Made by a program: the position numbers and the translations under genes
The notes under the pieces: model-generated
Seen by the model: the letters and a program-made list of their open reading frames with translations, nothing else
Databases searched by the model: none
Told to the model about the DNA's origin: nothing
Assembly (NCBI GenBank): GCA_021414305.1
Contig: JAIOOS010000006.1
Span: 372,001 to 436,000 of the forward strand
Direction: 5' to 3'
Source of the DNA: Burkholderiales bacterium
GTDB taxonomy: Bacteria > Pseudomonadota > Gammaproteobacteria > Burkholderiales > Burkholderiaceae_C
DNA: 64,000 nt
Part shown: positions 9,217 through 22,682 of the stretch, one piece after another
Layout of the letters: every line of letters begins with the position of its first letter
How positions within the stretch are numbered: position 1 is the first letter of the stretch

Positions 9217-9882
9217 ATGCGCGGCATCGACTTCAGCTCCTGGCAGGCCGTTCTCTCCACCGTGCTCGGGCTCGGCGTCGTCACGCTCGTGATGGTCGGC
9301 ATTCGCCTGATGTTCATGCTCACGATCCAGCAGCGGCGCGAGCGCGAGAACCGGCAGATCAACGAACGGCTGCGCACCCTGATCGCCGCCTACAAGACGC
9401 TCGGCGGTTCGTTCACCGGCAACCTCGGCGTCGACCCCGCGCACCTGCGCGACCTGCGCGGCGCGGCCGTCGACGACGATGCGGCGCCGGCCTCCGACCG
9501 GCGGCGCCGCATCCGCGACGCGGTCGAGGCCGCGCTCTCCGACATTCTCCTGCTCGGCACCGAGGAGCAGGTTCGCCTCGCCGCGCAGGCGGCGAGCGAC
9601 CTCGCGGCCGGGCGCACGGTGCAGACCGCCGAGCTCGTGATCTCGCTGCGCACCTTCATCCGCGAGGTGCTCGACCTCGATCCGGTGCCGGCGGCGATCG
9701 CGCTGCCGCCGCAGGGGCCGGTGCGCCCGGCGGCCGGGGGCTCGCGTGGCGGCGCGCGCGGCGAAGGCGGCAATGCGCGCGGCGGCGGTGGTGGTGGCCG
9801 CGGCGGTGGCGAAGGCGGCGGCGCCGGCCTCGGCATGGGCCCGGCCGCGAGCCACGGCCCCGACGACGAGCACCGGGTCTAG
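9217..9882 (+). CDS. single-pass membrane protein of unknown function
   Basis: A 221-residue protein starting at ATG 9217. It has one N-terminal transmembrane helix (residues about 12-35), then a charged stretch (QQRRERENRQINERLRTLIA) likely to form a short coiled coil, and an alpha-helical soluble domain to about residue 155. The last 65 residues are low-complexity Gly/Arg (runs of GGGGGGRGGG). Similar proteins occur widely in betaproteobacteria as hypothetical proteins, usually with a shorter tail. It ends 34 bases before the convergent reductase-like gene. No function can be assigned. Confidence 0.75.
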   Translation: MRGIDFSSWQAVLSTVLGLGVVTLVMVGIRLMFMLTIQQRRERENRQINERLRTLIAAYKTLGGSFTGNLGVDPAHLRDLRGAAVDDDAAPASDRRRRIRDAVEAALSDILLLGTEEQVRLAAQAASDLAAGRTVQTAELVISLRTFIREVLDLDPVPAAIALPPQGPVRPAAGGSRGGARGEGGNARGGGGGGRGGGEGGGAGLGMGPAASHGPDDEHRV

Positions 9883-9916
9883 AGCTGGCGCAGCGGCGCA
9901 AACGCCGGCGCCGCGT

Positions 9917-11581
9917 TCAGGCTCGCAAGCGCGCGTCCTCCTGCGCCAGGTACTGGTGGACGAAGGCGATCGCCATGCTGCCCTCGCCCACCGCCGAGGC
10001 GACGCGCTTGACCGGGCCGAGGCGCACGTCGCCGCAGGCGAAGATGCCCGGCACGCTCGCCTCGAGCAGGAACGGGTCGCGATCGTGCGACCAGCGCCCG
10101 GCCTTGACCACCGCGTCGCCGGTGAGCACGTAGCCGTTCCGGTCGCGGGCCAGCGCCTCGGGCAGCCAGCCGGTGTCGGCATCGGCGCCGATGAAGATGA
10201 AGAGGCCGCCGCACTCGTGCCGGGTGACGGCGCGGGTCTGCCGGTCGAGGATGTCGATGCTCTCCAGATGGTCGCCGCCGTGCGCCGCCACCACTTCCGA
10301 ATGCAGCCGCACGGCGATGTTCGACTTGCCGCCGAGCTGATCGACGAGGTAGTGCGACATGCTCCTGGCGAGCGCATCGCCGCGCACGATCAGCGTGACG
10401 CTGCGCGCGTGGTTGGCGAAATGCAGCGCCGCCTGGCCGGCCGAGTTGCCGGCGCCGATGAGGAAGATGTCGTGGCCGTGGGTCGAGCTCGCCTCGCTGC
10501 GCGAAGCGCCGTAGAAGATGCCCTTGCCGATGAGCTTGGCGAAGCCCTCGGTCACGATCCGTCGCCACGACACGCCGGTGGCGAGGATCAGGCTGCGCGC
10601 GCGCACGCTCTCTTCGCCGTCGAGGAAGATCTCGCGGCTGTGCGGGTCGACCTTGGCCACCGTGCGCGTCACCAGCAGTTCGGCGCCGAGGCGGCGCGCC
10701 TGCTGCAGCGCCCGGCTCGCCAGCTCGTCGCCGGAAACGCCGTTCGGAAAGCCGAGGTAGTTCTCGATCCTTGAGGACGTGCCGGCCTGGCCGCCGGGCG
10801 CCTCGCGCTCGATCACCAGCGTGCGCAGCCCTTCGGAGGCGCCGTACACCGCCGCCGCCAGGCCCGCCGGCCCGCCGCCGATGACGACCGCGTCGTACTC
10901 GGCCAGGCGCGGCCGGGTCTGCAGGCCGAGCCGTTCGGCAAGCGTGCGTATCGTCGGCCGGCCGAGCAGCGAACCGTCGGCCAGGCGCACGGCCGGAAGG
11001 TCGGCGGCAACAGGCAGCGCACCGCCCCAGGCGGCCTCCGCGTTGGCCGCATCGGGCGAGAGCCAGTCGTGGGCGATCTGGTTGCGCGAGAGAAAGCGGC
11101 GCACGTCGCCGCAGGCCGGGTCCCAGCGATCGCCGAACACCGCGACCTGCGCTTTCGGCGCCTGCATCGCCACGCCCTGGAGCCCGCCGATGCGCTCGCG
11201 CGCGAGCTTGCCCACCTGCTCGGCGACCTCGGGCGCGGAGGAGGCGATGGCGAAGTAGTGATGCGGCTCGACCCGCATCACGCGCGACGCTTCGGCGGCG
11301 CGGTAGGCGCCGGGAAACGGCGTGGCGAAGGCGAGCGGAACCTCGCCGAAGATCGTGCCCGGCAGGCGCCAGCCGAGCGTTCGCTCGACGCCGTCGAACA
11401 TCTTCACGACCTCGACCTTGCCCGAGAGCACGGCGAACAGCGCGCGCTCGCCGCCCTCGTGAACCGCGTATTCGCCGGGCCGCAGCGACATGTCGGCCGA
11501 GGTCCGCACCAGGCGCTCGAGGTCGGCCTCGGACAGCGTGGAAAACAGCGGAACGGCGCGAACATCCTCGGTCGTCAGCAT
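9917..11581 (-). CDS. cyclic-nucleotide-binding / thioredoxin-reductase-like fusion oxidoreductase
   Basis: A 554-residue protein in three parts. Residues 1-135 are a CNB/cupin-type effector domain (FAVLSGKVEVVK, GTIFGEVPLAFATPFPGAYRA). Residues about 145-215 form a thioredoxin-fold-like segment (VAVFGDRWDPACGDVRRFL). Residues 225-554 are an FAD/NAD(P) reductase with VVIGGGPAGLAAAVYGASEG, an NADPH-binding FLIGAGNSAGQAAL and the closing FAD motif ACGDVRLGPVKRVASAVGEG. The redox CxxC of true thioredoxin reductases is replaced by GIFYGASRSEA, so dithiol transfer to thioredoxin is not expected. The architecture recurs in proteobacteria without an established substrate. A cyclic-nucleotide or small-ligand input to an FAD reductase is the natural reading. 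Confidence 0.88.
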   Translation of the reverse strand: MLTTEDVRAVPLFSTLSEADLERLVRTSADMSLRPGEYAVHEGGERALFAVLSGKVEVVKMFDGVERTLGWRLPGTIFGEVPLAFATPFPGAYRAAEASRVMRVEPHHYFAIASSAPEVAEQVGKLARERIGGLQGVAMQAPKAQVAVFGDRWDPACGDVRRFLSRNQIAHDWLSPDAANAEAAWGGALPVAADLPAVRLADGSLLGRPTIRTLAERLGLQTRPRLAEYDAVVIGGGPAGLAAAVYGASEGLRTLVIEREAPGGQAGTSSRIENYLGFPNGVSGDELASRALQQARRLGAELLVTRTVAKVDPHSREIFLDGEESVRARSLILATGVSWRRIVTEGFAKLIGKGIFYGASRSEASSTHGHDIFLIGAGNSAGQAALHFANHARSVTLIVRGDALARSMSHYLVDQLGGKSNIAVRLHSEVVAAHGGDHLESIDILDRQTRAVTRHECGGLFIFIGADADTGWLPEALARDRNGYVLTGDAVVKAGRWSHDRDPFLLEASVPGIFACGDVRLGPVKRVASAVGEGSMAIAFVHQYLAQEDARLRA

Positions 11582-11624
11582 GGTTCCGATCCTCTCGAGC
11601 GGAGGCGTCGAGACGCCGCGAAGT

Positions 11625-12650
11625 CTAGCGTCCCGCCACCCGTTCGCCGGCCGCCTCCGGCTGGTCGCGCTCGCGCCGCCACGCGCCGGGCGGCATGCCG
11701 ACGGCGCGCTTGAAGGCGCGGGCGAACGCCGCCTCCGAGTCGTAGCCGACCTCGAGCGCGATCTCGGCCACGTGGCTGCGCGTCTCGAGCAGCAGGCGCG
11801 CCGCGGCCTGCATGCGCCACTGCGACAGGTACTGCATCGGCGCCGCGCCGATCAGCTGCATGAAGCGCTCGTGCAGCGCCGAGCGCGAGAGGCCGACCTC
11901 GCGGCCGAGCTCGTCGATGCTCCAGTCGTGCGCCGGCCGCTCGTGCAGCAGGGCCAGCGCGCGGCCGACGAAGCGGTCGCGCAGGCCCGCCAGCCATCCC
12001 CTGCTTTCGGCGGGCAAGGCATCGGCGTAGCGGCGCACGGCATCGACGAACATCATCTCGCTCATCTTCGCCAGCATCGCCTCGCCGCCCGGCCGCCGGG
12101 CGTGCGACTCGGCCACCGCCTGCTGCGTGAAGGCGGCGATCCAGGCGTTGTCTTCGTTGGCCCGCAGGTGCAGGAGGCGGGGCAACGCGGAAATCAGCGG
12201 ATTGAAGGGCTGCAGGTCGCAGCCGATGAAGCCGCAGACGATGTGGGTCTCGGCCTCGGCGTCGGGCGGGGCGGAGGCGACGAGCTTCGTGCCGTTGTAG
12301 GCGAGCCGCAGCGGCAGCTGCTCGATCCGGGCCTCGGCGAACCAGCCGAAGTCGGCGCGGCCGCGCAGGCCCGGCGTGCTCGAGACGACGTGCGCGTCGC
12401 CCTGCGGAAACATGACGACGTCGCCGGCGAAGAGCTGCACCGAAGGCCCGCCCGGAATCGACGCCCAGCAGCTGCCGCGCGCGACCGCGTGGTACTCCAC
12501 CACGTGATCGACGCCGTGCATCAGCAGCGGCGCGAGCTCCCTTCCCGCCGGCGCCTCGGCCGCCCAGTCGCTGCTGCCGGTGATGCTGAAGAAGACGGCG
12601 CCGCGCAGGCGCACGCCGCGCAACACGTCCGAAAGGGTGTCCTGCGTCAC
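11625..12650 (-). CDS. AraC-family regulator with cupin sensor domain
   Basis: A 341-residue protein. I favour GTG 12650 (VTQDTLSDVLRGVRLRG), because close family members begin with exactly this segment; an ATG at 12755 would add 35 unlike residues and overlap the divergent oxidase start. The N-terminal half is an AraC-binding cupin (GAVFFSITGSSDWAAEAP, LLMHGVDHVVEYHAVARG, LFAGDVVMFPQGDAHVV). The C-terminal half carries the double HTH (IDELGREVGLSRSALHERF, VAEIALEVGYDSEAAFARA). Such regulators normally control the divergent oxidoreductase gene. A 9-bp perfect inverted repeat covers the proposed start codon (see separate entry) and could be the operator. Confidence 0.88.
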   Translation of the reverse strand: MTQDTLSDVLRGVRLRGAVFFSITGSSDWAAEAPAGRELAPLLMHGVDHVVEYHAVARGSCWASIPGGPSVQLFAGDVVMFPQGDAHVVSSTPGLRGRADFGWFAEARIEQLPLRLAYNGTKLVASAPPDAEAETHIVCGFIGCDLQPFNPLISALPRLLHLRANEDNAWIAAFTQQAVAESHARRPGGEAMLAKMSEMMFVDAVRRYADALPAESRGWLAGLRDRFVGRALALLHERPAHDWSIDELGREVGLSRSALHERFMQLIGAAPMQYLSQWRMQAAARLLLETRSHVAEIALEVGYDSEAAFARAFKRAVGMPPGAWRRERDQPEAAGERVAGR

Positions 12651-12660
12651 AACGCAGGAC
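12639..12660. promoter_or_regulatory. 22-bp palindrome over the AraC regulator start
   Basis: GTCCTGCGT-CACA-ACGCAGGAC is a perfect 9-bp inverted repeat with a 4-base spacer. It lies in the divergent region between the cupin-AraC gene and the FAD oxidase gene and covers the proposed GTG start codon (12648-12650). It could be an operator for autoregulation or, as RNA, a hairpin hiding the start codon. Neither has been shown. Confidence 0.5.
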
Positions 12661-12753
12661 GCGCGAGCAAGCGACGCAGACGCGGGGTAGAGCGCAGGAG
12701 CGGGCGCGCCGAAAGAATCGCTACACCTCTCGAACCTCTCTGCGGAGAACCCC

Positions 12754-14202
12754 ATGCACTCATCGACTTACCTCACGCTGGACAAGGATGTCCGGCAACT
12801 GCGCCAGGCCGACATCGACGCGCTCGCCGGTCGCATCAGCGGCGGCGTGCTCGGCCGCGGCGACGCGGGCTACGACGAGGCACGCAAGGTCTGGAATGCT
12901 ACCGTCGATCATCATCCGGCGCTGATCGCCCGCTGCCTGGGCGAAGCCGACGTGCAGGCCGCGGTGCGCTTCGCCGCCGAGCACCGGATGCTGCTCAGCG
13001 TTCGCGGCGGCGGCCACCACATCGCCGGCAACGCGGTCGTCGAAGGCGGCCTGATGATCGATCTCTCGGCCATTCGCGCGGTGCGCATCGACGCCGGCGA
13101 CCAGACCGCGCAGGTCGGACCCGGCGCCCTGCTCGCCGACTTCGACCGCGAAGCGCAGGCGCACGGGCTGGCCACGCCGCTCGGCATCAACTCGACCACC
13201 GGCGTCGCGGGGCTGACGCTCGGCGGCGGTTTCGGCTGGCTGACGCGCAAGCACGGCCTCACGGTCGACAACCTGATCGGCGCGGCCGTCGTCACCGGCG
13301 ACGGCGCGCTGCACAAGGTCTCGGCGACCTCCGAGCCCGAGCTGTTCTGGGCGCTGCGCGGCGGCGGCGGCAACTTCGGCGTCGTCACCTCGTTCGAGTT
13401 CCGACTTCATCCGGTCGGCCCGGAAGTGTGGGCCGGCCTGGTCGTCTATCCGTTCGCGCAGGCGCGCCAGGTGCTGCGCGCCTGGCGTGACTTCACCGGC
13501 AGCGCGCCCGACGAGCTGAGCGTCTGGACCGTGCTGCGCAAGGCGCCTCCCCTGCCCTTCATTCCCGCCGCCGATCACGGCAGCGACGTCGTGATCTTTC
13601 CGCTCGTCTACAGCGGCGACGTCGCGGCCGGCGAGCGCGCCGCCGCGGCGGTCACCCGATTCGGCGACCCCATAGCCGTCGCGATGGGACCGACGCCCTA
13701 TGCCGGCTTCCAGCAGGCCTTCGATCCGCTGCTCACGCCGGGCGGCCGCAACTACTGGAAGTCGAACAACTTCAGCAGCCTGAGCGACGCCGCACTCGAC
13801 CTGATGATCGACGCCGCCAAGGCCTCGCCGGGTCCGGAGTGCGAGATCTTCGTCGCCCAGCTCGGCGGCGCGATGGCCCGGGTGGAGCCCGCGGCCACGG
13901 CCTACGTCGGCCGCGACGCCCGCTACATCATGAACGTGCACGGCCGCTGGGTCGACCGGAGCGACGACGATCGCGTCCGCGCCTGGGCGCGCAAGGTGTT
14001 CAGCGATTCGACGCCGCACGCCACCGGCGGCGGCTACGTCAACTTCCTGACCGACGACGAAGGCGAGCGCGTGGTCGCCGCCTACGGCGCCAACTACGCG
14101 CGGCTGCAGGCGGTGAAGCGGCGCTACGACCCGGCCAACCTGTTCCGCGCCAACCTGAACATCGTGCCGGCCGCGGCAGCGCAGTCGAGAGCATCGCCGT
14201 GA
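12754..14202 (+). CDS. FAD-linked oxidase, berberine-bridge type
   Basis: A 482-residue protein starting at ATG 12754 with GGAG about seven bases upstream. The PCMH-type FAD domain covers residues about 40-215: LLSVRGGGHHIAGN (the first His of the pair is the usual 8-alpha-histidyl FAD site), GLATPLGINSTTGVAGLTLG and LRGGGGNFGVVTSFEFRL. The Cys used by bicovalent members is absent (GINSTTG), so a single covalent link is expected, as in 6-hydroxy-D-nicotine oxidase. The C-terminal BBE segment is complete (YGANYARLQAVKRRYDPANLFR). No signal peptide is seen. It oxidises an unknown small molecule with oxygen. The stop overlaps the next gene as GTGA. Confidence 0.9.
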   Translation: MHSSTYLTLDKDVRQLRQADIDALAGRISGGVLGRGDAGYDEARKVWNATVDHHPALIARCLGEADVQAAVRFAAEHRMLLSVRGGGHHIAGNAVVEGGLMIDLSAIRAVRIDAGDQTAQVGPGALLADFDREAQAHGLATPLGINSTTGVAGLTLGGGFGWLTRKHGLTVDNLIGAAVVTGDGALHKVSATSEPELFWALRGGGGNFGVVTSFEFRLHPVGPEVWAGLVVYPFAQARQVLRAWRDFTGSAPDELSVWTVLRKAPPLPFIPAADHGSDVVIFPLVYSGDVAAGERAAAAVTRFGDPIAVAMGPTPYAGFQQAFDPLLTPGGRNYWKSNNFSSLSDAALDLMIDAAKASPGPECEIFVAQLGGAMARVEPAATAYVGRDARYIMNVHGRWVDRSDDDRVRAWARKVFSDSTPHATGGGYVNFLTDDEGERVVAAYGANYARLQAVKRRYDPANLFRANLNIVPAAAAQSRASP

Positions 14203-15454
14203 CCGGCGTCGACGCCAGAGGCTGCGCGATCTCGGGCGCCACGCCGGCCGCCGCCGACGGCTTCGAGCGCGCTCTCGCCGCCCTGCTCGCCTGGCGCACC
14301 GGCGCGGAGGAGCAGATCGCGGCGACCCTGCAGGAGGCGCCGCGCTTCGTGATGGCGCACGTGCTGCAGGCCTGGCTGCTGGCGTGCAGCCGCGATCCGC
14401 ATCGGGTCGCGGCCGCGGGCGCGTCGTTCGCGCGCGCCACCGCGCTGGCCGCCAACGAACGCGAACGCGCCCACCTCGCGGCGCTCGCCGCCGTGCTTGC
14501 CGACAACTACGAGCTCGCGAAGGCGCGCCTGGGAACGCTGCTCGGCCAGGAGCCGCGCGATCCGCTCGCCCTGCACGCGGCGCACTCGTTCGACTACGTC
14601 ACCGGCGACACCTTGCGCCTGCGCGATCGCGTCGCCGCCGTGCTGCCGGCCTGGTCGGGCGACCTGCCGGGCCATCACGCGCTGCTGGCGATGCACGCGT
14701 TCGGCCTCGAGGAGTGCGGCGAGCACGCGCACGCCGAGCAGGTGGCGCACGCCGCGCTGGCAGCCAACCCGCTCGATGCCCGCGCCCACCACGTGCTGGC
14801 CACGTTTACGAGATGACGGGGCGGGCCGACGACGGCCTGCGCTGGATGAACGCGCACGAGTCGGTGTGGACCGACGGTGTCGCCGGCACCCATTGCTGGT
14901 GGCACCTCGCCCTGTTCCACCTGGGCAATGGGCGGGCCGATGCCGCGCTCGCGCTGTACGACGAGCGCGTGCGCGCGGCCCGCTCCGAAGCGGTCGCCGA
15001 CCTGATCGACGCCTCTGCGCTGCTCTGGCGGGTCGAGCTCCAGGGCGGCGAACCCGGCGACCGCTGGAGCGAGCTCGCGGCAGCGTGGGCGCCGCACATC
15101 GATGACCGCTTCTGCAGCTTCACCGACATGCACGCGATGCTGGCTTTCGCCGGTGCGCAGGATTGGGAGCGCGCGCGGCGCCTCGAGCTGTCCCTGGTTT
15201 CGAGCCTGCCGCTGAGAACGCGCCATGCCGAGACGACCCGCCGGCTCGGCCTGCCGGCCTGCCGCGCGCTTGCCGCCTTCGGCCGCGGCGACGACGGTCT
15301 CGCGGTCTCGCTGCTTGCCGCGCTGCCGCCGCAGGCGCGCCGCATGGGCGGCAGCCACGCGCAGCGCGACGTGCTTCAGCTCACGCTGCGCCGGGCCGTG
15401 GAGCGAATGCGCCGACTTCGGCCCGGCGATCGGATCGAGCTGGCCGCGGCCTAG
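14199..15454 (+). pseudogene. TTC38-like tetratricopeptide protein, frameshifted
   Basis: The gene starts at GTG 14199, overlapping the oxidase stop. The first frame reads as a helical-repeat protein to DARAHHVLATFTR and stops at 14816. The same protein continues in the +1-shifted frame as HVYEMTGRADDGLRW and runs to 15454. The join lies at 14799-14803, where GGCC-ACGTTTAC would read through as GCC-CAC-GTT-TAC if one C were restored. The repaired product is about 418 residues, similar to TTC38 (tetratricopeptide repeat 38) family proteins, of unknown function. Codon use is normal on both sides, so this is either a very recent mutation or a base lost in assembly. Confidence 0.85.
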
Positions 15455-15502
15455 CGGCCCGCCGCCCGCGGGCCCGTGGCGAGGGACAGGGCGGCCTGCG
15501 CG

Positions 15503-17491
15503 TCAGGCCGTTCGCTTCAGCGCATGCACCGGCACGGCATCCGGGCTGCCGGGCAGCACGGCCGGCGGCAGGGCCTGGGTGGGCTCGCGACCCGAAAGCG
15601 CCGCATGCGTCGCGGAGTCGATCAGCACCGCGCCGGCCTGGCCGCTCGCCAGGGCTTCGAGCCGCGCCGCCCGCTCGACCGCGGCGCCGACGCACACGTA
15701 GGCCATGCGCCGCGCCGTGCCGGCGTAGCCGGCGACGACCTCGCCGCCGGCGATGCCGACGTGCAAGGCGATCGCCGGCTTGCCGAGCGCGGCGCGCTCG
15801 GCGTTGAACTGGGCCACCAGCTCCAGCATTTCCAGGGCCGCCCGCACCGCCGCTCCCGCTGCGTCGCCAGGCACTGAAGAAGAAGCGCGCGCGTCGAACG
15901 CGGCGCTGAGGCCGTCGCCCGCGATCTGGCTGACCACGCCGCCCTGCCCCTCGATCGCGTCGAGCATCAGCGTCGTCCAGCTGCTCAGCAGCTCGAGCGT
16001 TTCCTGCGCCGCCTGCTGCGACACGAGCGCGTCGAGATCGCGCAGGCGGGCGACCAGGATCGTCGCTTCGGTCCGCCGGCCCGGCGCAGCGCCGGGCTCG
16101 GCCTGCGGACCCGCGGAAAGGTCCGGCGCCAGGCGGGCGAGCAGCTCGCGCTCCCGATCGCGCAGGTGCTTGCGCTCCAGGCTCGATTCGACCCGGGCCT
16201 TGAGCAGCACCGGGTTCACCGGCTTGTGCAGGTAGTCGTCGGCGCCGAGCTCGAGGCAGCGCGCGACCTGGGCCACGCCTTCGAGCGAGCTGGTGACGAT
16301 CACCGGTACCGCGTGCAGGTCCGGGTCGGCGGCGCGTTGCTCGAGCAGGCCGAAGCCGTCGAGCTCGGGCATCTCGAGGTCGAGCAGCAGCAGGTCGAAG
16401 CGCTCGTGGCGCAGCTTCTCGAGCGCCGCGCGGCCGTTCTCGGCGCTCGCGACCGAATGGCCCATCAGCTCGAGCGAGCGGCAGAGCAGCAGGCGGTTGA
16501 CCTTGTTGTCGTCGGCGACGAGGAGGCGCGAGCCGCGCGCGGCGGCGCCGGTGCCGGCCGGCGGCGCCGTTCGCTGCATCGTCGCTTCCACCGCCGGTGC
16601 TTGCGTTGCCGGCGCGTTCGTTGCCGGCGCCTTCTCCGACGCCGCTGCGGCGGGCGCGACCGTGAACTGATAGCCGCGTCCCGGCACGGTGGCGATCGCC
16701 TGCGCGCCCAACACCTTGCGCAAGGCCGAGATCTGCACCTGCAGGTTGTTTTCCTCGACCACCAGGCCGGGCCAGACCACCTCGATCAGCTCCTCCTTCG
16801 GCACCACCCGCTCACGCCGCGCCACCAGGGCCGTGAGCAAGTCGAAGGCGCGGCTGCCGAGCGCCACCGGCGTGCCGTCGACGAGCAGCCGCCGCTCGGC
16901 GACGAGAACGGCAAACCGGCCGAACGTGCTGCCGGGGACGACTTGCCCGGCGGAGTCGCCCGCGGCGACGGCAAACGCGCGAACCGTGCCGGGGATGTTC
17001 TTGACGGCCTGCTCGCCGAGATCGGTGAAGCGGGCGGCGACGCGGCCGCCGGCGGCCTCGTGCACGGTGCGGGAGACGACGACGCCGTCCGGCGGCGCCA
17101 GCGTCTGCAGGCGCGCGGCGATGTTCACGCCGTCGCCGTAGACGCTGCCGTCGTCCTTCTCGATGACGTCGCCGAGATGGATGCCGATCCGAAACGGCAG
17201 GCGCAGCGCGGCCGCCTGCGCGCTCGCGGCCGCGGCCAGCTGCACGGCGAGGGCCGCGCGGAGGGCTGCGGCAACGCTGCCGAAGGCGGCGAGCACCGAA
17301 TCGCCGGCCATGTCGATGACGCGGCCGCGCTCGGCCTCGATGCTCGCGCGGAACCGGGCGCGGGCGGCGTCGAGGGCCTGCAGGGCGAGCCGGTCGTCGG
17401 CCGCCATGAGGGCAGAGTAGCCAACACCGTCGGCGCAGAGGATGGCCAGCAGCCGATGCTGGGGCCGGGTGGGCTCCTTGGCGGCGTTCAT
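15503..17491 (-). CDS. cyclase - winged helix - receiver - pseudo-cyclase signalling protein
   Basis: A 662-residue protein starting at ATG 17491, overlapping the HPt stop (ATGA). Residues 12-172 are a class III nucleotide cyclase with both metal aspartates (D21 in CADGVGYS, D64 in GDSVLAAF) and the transition-state Asn/Arg (N123, R127 in VNIAARLQ). Residues 188-277 are an OmpR/CadC-type winged helix ([39 protein letters not shown]). After a Pro/Ala linker, residues 322-438 are a receiver (D327, D328, phosphorylatable D371 in [12 protein letters not shown]423). Residues 475-640 are a second cyclase fold, probably inactive: R482 replaces the first metal Asp and E606 the catalytic Asn, while D526 and R610 remain. 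No membrane segment is seen. It is the likely output of the phosphorelay encoded upstream. Confidence 0.9.
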   Translation of the reverse strand: MNAAKEPTRPQHRLLAILCADGVGYSALMAADDRLALQALDAARARFRASIEAERGRVIDMAGDSVLAAFGSVAAALRAALAVQLAAAASAQAAALRLPFRIGIHLGDVIEKDDGSVYGDGVNIAARLQTLAPPDGVVVSRTVHEAAGGRVAARFTDLGEQAVKNIPGTVRAFAVAAGDSAGQVVPGSTFGRFAVLVAERRLLVDGTPVALGSRAFDLLTALVARRERVVPKEELIEVVWPGLVVEENNLQVQISALRKVLGAQAIATVPGRGYQFTVAPAAAASEKAPATNAPATQAPAVEATMQRTAPPAGTGAAARGSRLLVADDNKVNRLLLCRSLELMGHSVASAENGRAALEKLRHERFDLLLLDLEMPELDGFGLLEQRAADPDLHAVPVIVTSSLEGVAQVARCLELGADDYLHKPVNPVLLKARVESSLERKHLRDRERELLARLAPDLSAGPQAEPGAAPGRRTEATILVARLRDLDALVSQQAAQETLELLSSWTTLMLDAIEGQGGVVSQIAGDGLSAAFDARASSSVPGDAAGAAVRAALEMLELVAQFNAERAALGKPAIALHVGIAGGEVVAGYAGTARRMAYVCVGAAVERAARLEALASGQAGAVLIDSATHAALSGREPTQALPPAVLPGSPDAVPVHALKRTA

Positions 17492-17819
17492 GGCCGAGCC
17501 AGGGCGCGAAGCGCCACGAGCGTGGTCTCGAACTCCCGGGCGAGGACGTCGATGTCGCCGGAATCGGCCGGCAGGCCGCCGAGCTCGAGCTCGCGCGCCA
17601 TCGCCGCCAGTCGGGTCGCGCCGAAGGTGCTGCTGTTGCTCTTCAGCGAATGCGCGGCGCGGCGGAAGCGCTCGGCCGCGCCGGCGGCGAGCGCGCCGCG
17701 CATCTCCGCGAGCAGCGGCGGCGCCTCCTCGGCGAAGGTGTCCACCAGCTCGGCGACGAAGTCGGCGCCGGCATTGGCCTGCAGCTCGTCGAAGGTGTGC
17801 GGATCGATGACGGTCGAGG

Positions 17820-17823
<4 letters not shown>
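17488..17823 (-). CDS. HPt phosphotransfer protein
   Basis: A 111-residue single-domain histidine phosphotransfer protein. The core is [20 protein letters not shown], whose HSLKS histidine (near residue 58) accepts and passes phosphate, followed by the conserved LAAMARELE helix. It starts at ATG 17823, overlapping the hybrid kinase stop (ATGA), and its own stop overlaps the cyclase gene start (ATGA). It would carry phosphate from the receivers of the kinase to the receiver of the cyclase protein. Length and motif are typical of stand-alone HPt proteins. Confidence 0.93.
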
Positions 17824-22556
<4,733 letters not shown>

Positions 22557-22682
22557 GGCGGCTCCTGGGGCAGTGCGTTGTCGATGTCCGCACTGTGGCC
22601 GCCGCGCCCCCCTTTCGTCCTTTGCCGGGCTGAAACCGGCCTGAAGCGTTATGAAACGCTCCGGCCGTTCACGCGTCCGTCC

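Noticed and set aside
12651..12755. Longer N-terminus for the cupin-AraC regulator starting at ATG 12755.
   Set aside because: The extra 35 residues are unlike the family, and the start would overlap the divergent oxidase start codon.
22645..22660. AGCGTT-ATGA-AACGCT as a terminator between the PKD gene and the kinase.
   Set aside because: Short stem and no T tract in either direction.
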